Assembly (NCBI GenBank): GCA_009918865.1
Contig: RGCY01000035.1
Location: 1-9,209, forward strand
Length of the DNA stretch: 9,209 bases
Source of the DNA: Actinomycetota bacterium
Lineage (GTDB): Bacteria; Actinomycetota; Actinomycetes; S36-B12; UBA5976
Direction: 5' to 3'
The translations under genes were made by a program, and so were the position numbers. Of this stretch, positions 6,099 to 9,209 are shown piece by piece (position 1 is the stretch's first letter; each line of letters begins with the position of its first letter). The notes beneath the pieces were generated by a model. That model did not search any database and had not been told where the DNA came from. It saw only the letters and a list, made by a program, of their open reading frames with translations.

Positions 6099-7327
6099 GC
6101 AAGCTACTGAGCGCAGACCATCAAAGTGTCGTCATTGTCGGAGCCGGATTGGCAGGTTTCAATTTGGCTAGTGCGCTCGTGCAGCGGGGGTATGCGGGCG
6201 AGCTCACGTTGGTGGGTGACGAGCCTTGGCAACCGTACGATCGGCCACCACTGTCCAAGCAGTTCCAACTAGACGGAGACGAGTCTCAGCTTTGGCTTTT
6301 GCCGGAACTGCCGCCTAAGGTTAAGCAACTGCGCCAGCGCAAAGCAATGGCCATCGACCCGCAGCGGCAGGAGCTGCGATTGGATGATGGAAGCACACTG
6401 CCTTGGGACCGGCTGGTACTTGCTACTGGCACGCGGCCGCTTCGGCTGGCCCAACTTGATGCACGGCCGCGCGTGCTAACGCTGCGCACTTTAGGCGATG
6501 CTCGTGCAATCCGAGAGACCCTGAAATTTGTAGCCAGCCTGCTAGTGATCGGCGGCGGTCCGATCGGGCTGGAGCTAGCGGCCAGCGCCGCCGAGCTGGG
6601 ACGGCAATCGATTGTCGTTGAGAAGTCCATGCGGCTAATGAGCCGCAGCGCGCCGGCCGCCATGGCCGATATCCTCCTTGAATACCATCGTAGCCGCGGC
6701 ATAGCGATCTATCTCGGTCGTACAGTGGTCGCACTCGACGAAGGTACACAAGAGGCGGTGCTGGACGACGGTCAGCGGGTGCCGGCAGGCCTGGTGGTGG
6801 TCGGTATCGGCGTGCGGGCCAACGACGAGCTGGCGGCGGATGCCGGCATTGCCTGCGACGATGGGGTGTTTGTTGATGGCTGGTGTCGCACCAGTGCACC
6901 GGGCGTGTTTGCCGTTGGCGACGTGACGCGCCAGCGAAATCCGCTGACTGGCCGCTTTGAGCGAATCGAAACCTGGGCCAACGCCCAGGGTCAGGCGCAG
7001 GCGCTGGCAGCGATTTGGTGTAATCCCGATGAAGCCAGGGCTTACGAAGCGGTGCCTTGGTTTTGGTCAGACCAGGGCAGCGCCCGGTTGCAGTGCGCTG
7101 GCGCGATTACCGGCGAGCAGCAAGCTTGGCGGGTAGATGCCGCAGGAGGCCGCGTGCTGGTGCACTGGAGCGCCGGTCTCGTCACCGGAGTTGCCACCCT
7201 AAACGCCACTCGTGACTTCGGACCGCTTAAGAAACTGATTGTGCCGCGGGCCACCATCACCCCCGAACAATTTAGCGCGCCGGAAGCGAACATACGTGCC
7301 TTGGTTCAGCAAGCTCTGGCCGCCTGA
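6095..7327 (+). CDS. FAD-dependent ferredoxin reductase of the ring-hydroxylating dioxygenase
   Basis: This 410-residue flavoprotein matches the BphA4/CmtAa type of NADH:ferredoxin reductase. The FAD site is VVIVGAGLAG (12-21), the NAD site is LVIGGGPIGLE (150-160) with Glu176 at the end of the next strand (VVEKS), which usually means NADH rather than NADPH. The second FAD motif is VFAVGDV (271-277). PWFWSDQG (321-328) is the typical C-terminal-domain motif near the flavin. It passes electrons to the Rieske ferredoxin coded immediately downstream, which feeds the oxygenase alpha subunit in the divergent operon. The ATG overlaps the preceding stop as ATGA (6095-6098), indicating translational coupling to the extradiol dioxygenase gene. 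Length is normal and no defect is visible. Confidence 0.93.
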   Translation: MSKLLSADHQSVVIVGAGLAGFNLASALVQRGYAGELTLVGDEPWQPYDRPPLSKQFQLDGDESQLWLLPELPPKVKQLRQRKAMAIDPQRQELRLDDGSTLPWDRLVLATGTRPLRLAQLDARPRVLTLRTLGDARAIRETLKFVASLLVIGGGPIGLELAASAAELGRQSIVVEKSMRLMSRSAPAAMADILLEYHRSRGIAIYLGRTVVALDEGTQEAVLDDGQRVPAGLVVVGIGVRANDELAADAGIACDDGVFVDGWCRTSAPGVFAVGDVTRQRNPLTGRFERIETWANAQGQAQALAAIWCNPDEARAYEAVPWFWSDQGSARLQCAGAITGEQQAWRVDAAGGRVLVHWSAGLVTGVATLNATRDFGPLKKLIVPRATITPEQFSAPEANIRALVQQALAA

Positions 7328-7340
7328 GAGGACATTCATC

Positions 7341-7691
7341 ATGACAAGTAACAGCCAGTTCATTCCCTTGTGTAGCATAGATACCGTGGCAGAGGGCGCC
7401 ATCGGGATGGGCTACCTGCCAGACGGCCGCCGCGTGGCCGTGTACCTGGTAGAGGGCAACGTCTATGCGACCGATGACCGCTGTACCCACGGCAATTCCT
7501 CGTTGACCGAGGATGGTTGCCTAGAGGGCCACATCGTCGAATGCGGGATGCACTTAGGCACCTTCGATGTGCGCACTGGCAAGGCCGTCGGCCCACCGTG
7601 CACTCAAGCCCTGCGAACTTACCCAGTGGAGATCCGCGACGGCCAAGTGATGCTTTCGGACGCATCGCTTGTAGCCGATTTAAAAGTATGA
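7341..7691 (+). CDS. Rieske-type [2Fe-2S] ferredoxin of the dioxygenase system
   Basis: This 116-residue protein has the length and motifs of the Rieske ferredoxins of three-component dioxygenases. Cys48 and His50 (CTHGNSSL) and Cys68 and His71 (ECGMHLGTFDVRTG) hold the cluster, followed by the usual P...AL.TYPVEI.DG.V segment near the C-terminus. It shuttles electrons from the reductase coded just upstream to the oxygenase alpha subunit. The ATG at 7341 is preferred over the longer upstream frame (from 7239) because it has an AGAGGA site 8 bp upstream, begins at the usual place for the family and avoids overlapping the reductase. The stop overlaps the next ATG as ATGA (7688-7691). Extra Cys60 and Cys87 are not cluster ligands by position. 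Confidence 0.93.
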   Translation: MTSNSQFIPLCSIDTVAEGAIGMGYLPDGRRVAVYLVEGNVYATDDRCTHGNSSLTEDGCLEGHIVECGMHLGTFDVRTGKAVGPPCTQALRTYPVEIRDGQVMLSDASLVADLKV

Positions 7692-8722
7692 CCGTTGCAT
7701 CTCAAAACGCTAGTTGCTATTTCGGCTTGGTCGATTCCCACACGCACTGGCTGCCCTACCAGTTTCCGGCTTACTTGGGCCAACCCAAATGTGTCGCTTG
7801 GCCTTCGATGGCCCTGGGCGACTTAGTCCGCGACCGTAAGGTGATAATTAATGGGATGATCTACCGCGCCGTGACCGACTCAAGCTGGGATGCCGGCCGC
7901 AGGCTGCAGGAGATGACCCCCACGGGGGTCACGCACCAAGTGGTGTCGCCAATGTTGGAACTGTTGTCATACTGGTTGGCTGCCTATGAAGCCCCATCGC
8001 TAAATTTTTTAATTAATGAGGAACTCGTTGCTATCGTTAGTGCCGACCTGGCGCACTTCACCAGTTTGTGCGCATTGCCAATGCAGGATGTGGAACTAGA
8101 CATTGTCGAGTTGGAACGCTACATTAGACTGGGGCTGGCGGGTGTAGAGCTTGGTACAAATATCAACGTCAAATTGCCTGTTCAAGTTGACCATGCGCTT
8201 TTCTTTGCTGCCTCGAAATTGCTTTGCGATGCCATCTTCGTCCATGCTTTGCGCCCTGCTGGCATGGAACGGCTGGTCGGTCTGCCACCGCTTGAACAGG
8301 TGCAGGACTTTCCCAGCATAGTCGGCCTAGCTACCGCCTCGCTGCTCACGTCGGGGACACTGGCGCGGCTACCGAAGCTGCGCATTGCCTTTAGCCATGT
8401 TGGCGACTCGCTGGCGATATTGTTGCCGCGCCAGCAGCACCGGTGGGAACAATTGTCTCCGATTCGCAAGCTCTTTGGCCAGTTGCCGCGCGAGCTGTTT
8501 CGGCAATTGTTCGTTGACGACTTGGTGTACGACGCCAAAACCATTCGCATCTTGCTGCAAGTCTTCGGCACGACGCAGGCGTTAGCCCTCACCGACTATA
8601 CCTTTGCTATCACGGACCGCGAGCCTTCTCGCCGTATTGACCAACTGACCCTGGACGCGGCGACCTGTCGGCTGCTGCGACAGGACAACGCGCTGCGCTG
8701 GCTTGGCCGAGACAGCTCTTAG
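7688..8722 (+). CDS. ACMSD-family amidohydrolase, probable carboxy-2-hydroxymuconate semialdehyde decarboxylase
   Basis: This 344-residue protein is a metal-dependent decarboxylase of the amidohydrolase superfamily, close to 2-amino-3-carboxymuconate-6-semialdehyde decarboxylase (ACMSD). Every key residue I recall for Pseudomonas ACMSD is present at a constant shift of nine: metal ligands His18 and His20 (DSHTHWLP), His186 (FVHALRP) and Asp303 (LTDYTF), catalytic His237 (FSHVGDS), and the substrate-carboxylate arginines Arg60 (MIYRAVTDSSWD) and Arg248 (LLPRQQHRW). Family blocks RLQEMTPTGVTHQVVS and LFVDDLVYDAKTIRILL also fit. Because no aminophenol-type enzyme is nearby, the likely substrate is the hydroxy analogue made by the adjacent extradiol dioxygenase, giving 2-hydroxymuconate semialdehyde (inference). 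The His-Pro-Trp seen in ACMSD is His-Ala-Leu here. The ATG at 7688 overlaps the ferredoxin stop; a longer frame from 7517 lies inside the ferredoxin gene and lacks homology before this Met. Confidence 0.88.
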   Translation: MTVASQNASCYFGLVDSHTHWLPYQFPAYLGQPKCVAWPSMALGDLVRDRKVIINGMIYRAVTDSSWDAGRRLQEMTPTGVTHQVVSPMLELLSYWLAAYEAPSLNFLINEELVAIVSADLAHFTSLCALPMQDVELDIVELERYIRLGLAGVELGTNINVKLPVQVDHALFFAASKLLCDAIFVHALRPAGMERLVGLPPLEQVQDFPSIVGLATASLLTSGTLARLPKLRIAFSHVGDSLAILLPRQQHRWEQLSPIRKLFGQLPRELFRQLFVDDLVYDAKTIRILLQVFGTTQALALTDYTFAITDREPSRRIDQLTLDAATCRLLRQDNALRWLGRDSS

Positions 8723-8751
8723 TCCCCATTCACGACCCAAGGAGAATCCTC

Positions 8752-9209
8752 ATGCCCCATCAATCCAAAGCCATCCAGCAGGCAGCGCAGGCGCTTGCGT
8801 TCGCAAGGGCTAACCGACGTAGCATTCCGCCAGTTTCTACCAGCCACGGCATAGCCAGTCTTGACGTGGCTTACGCGGTCGCGGAGTTAAACACGCGCGC
8901 CCGGCTGGAATCCGGCTGTCGAGTAGTCGGCTTGAAGGTGGGCCTGACCTCAAAGGCGGTGCAGCAGCAACTGGGAGTGGACCAGCCTGACTTTGGCGTG
9001 CTTTTCGACGACATGGAATTTCTCAACGGGCAAGACATACCAACCAACCGACTGCTACAGCCGAAGGTGGAAGCCGAGATCGCCTTCGTAGTCGGTCGGG
9101 ACGTTAATTGCAGCGCGCCGAGCTACTCCGAATTCCTGACATGCCTAAGCTATGCACTGCCGGCAATCGAGATCGTTGACAGCGCAATCACTGATTGGAA
9201 AATCACTTT
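8752..9209 (+). CDS. 2-hydroxypenta-2,4-dienoate hydratase (MhpD/DmpE family), 5' part, cut by window edge
   Basis: The frame stays open to the window edge, giving 152 residues of a protein normally about 260 long. Family motifs are clear: VVGLKVGLTSKAVQQQLGVD (58-77), PDFGVLFDDM (79-88), LLQPKVEAEIAFVV (101-114) and LPAIEIVDSAITDWKI (136-151). Glu107, Glu109 and Glu140 match the conserved acidic metal-site residues of the family. The enzyme adds water to 2-hydroxypenta-2,4-dienoate to give 4-hydroxy-2-oxovalerate, the step after the hydrolase coded at 500-1324. The ATG at 8752 has a strong AAGGAG (8739-8744) seven bases upstream and lies 29 bp after the decarboxylase stop. The aldolase and acetaldehyde dehydrogenase that complete the route probably follow outside the window. 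Related decarboxylase or hydratase paralogues (DmpH, HpaH) share these motifs, but the VDQPDFG block and the pathway context favour the dienoate hydratase. Confidence 0.88.
   Translation, partial: MPHQSKAIQQAAQALAFARANRRSIPPVSTSHGIASLDVAYAVAELNTRARLESGCRVVGLKVGLTSKAVQQQLGVDQPDFGVLFDDMEFLNGQDIPTNRLLQPKVEAEIAFVVGRDVNCSAPSYSEFLTCLSYALPAIEIVDSAITDWKIT

Noticed and set aside
6423..6899. 158-codon minus-strand frame inside the ferredoxin reductase gene
   Set aside because: Low-complexity Arg/Pro-rich translation antisense to a well-supported flavoprotein, typical of a shadow frame in GC-rich DNA.
7239..7340. 34-codon N-terminal extension of the Rieske ferredoxin
   Set aside because: It overlaps the end of the reductase gene; the ATG at 7341 has a good ribosome site and gives the normal family length.
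7517..7687. 57-codon N-terminal extension of the amidohydrolase
   Set aside because: It lies within the ferredoxin gene in another frame, is Arg/Pro-rich, and the ACMSD-like homology begins only after the Met at 7688, which forms an ATGA overlap.
500..9209. Naming the cluster cmt (p-cumate) or tph (terephthalate)
   Set aside because: The chemistry partly fits each, but the dehydrogenase and decarboxylase families do not fit cmt, and the ferredoxin-based electron chain and ring-cleavage genes do not fit tph. No gene symbols were assigned.

Overview
The window carries two divergent gene blocks for the breakdown of an aromatic, probably carboxylated, compound. The organism is probably a Burkholderiales-type beta-proteobacterium. 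This is inferred from the moderately GC-rich coding sequence, the Bug/TctC-type periplasmic receptor (a family greatly expanded in Comamonadaceae and Alcaligenaceae) and the style of the cluster. No RNA gene, insertion sequence or CRISPR array was seen.

Left block (minus strand, read from about 4194 down to 1): a Bug-family solute receptor, then the alpha and beta subunits of a Rieske ring-hydroxylating dioxygenase, a DmpD/XylF-like meta-cleavage product hydrolase, and the first 158 codons of a PdxA-family dehydrogenase that runs off the left edge. Spacings are 16-44 bp, which fits one operon. A 182-bp AT-rich divergent control region (4195-4376) holds two related candidate operators.

Right block (plus strand, 4377 to the right edge): a MarR-family regulator (GTG start), a class III (LigB/MhpB superfamily) extradiol dioxygenase, an FAD ferredoxin reductase, a Rieske ferredoxin, an ACMSD-family amidohydrolase/decarboxylase, and the first 152 codons of a 2-hydroxypenta-2,4-dienoate hydratase cut by the right edge. 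Two junctions are ATGA overlaps (dioxygenase/reductase and ferredoxin/amidohydrolase).

Inferred pathway: the receptor captures an aryl carboxylate. Alpha-beta oxygenase plus ferredoxin plus reductase (a three-component system split between the two operons) makes a cis-dihydrodiol. The PdxA-like enzyme, as in terephthalate TphB, dehydrogenates it, possibly with loss of CO2, to a dihydroxybenzoate. The extradiol enzyme opens the ring to a carboxy-2-hydroxymuconate semialdehyde. The ACMSD-like enzyme removes the carboxyl to give 2-hydroxymuconate semialdehyde. The DmpD-like hydrolase releases formate and 2-hydroxypenta-2,4-dienoate, and the hydratase converts this to 4-hydroxy-2-oxovalerate. The chemical logic parallels the p-cumate (cmt) route, but at least two steps appear to use unusual enzyme families. 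The true substrate cannot be read from the sequence. The most unusual molecular detail is that the extradiol enzyme has Gln (Q95) where LigB and MhpB have a metal-binding His.
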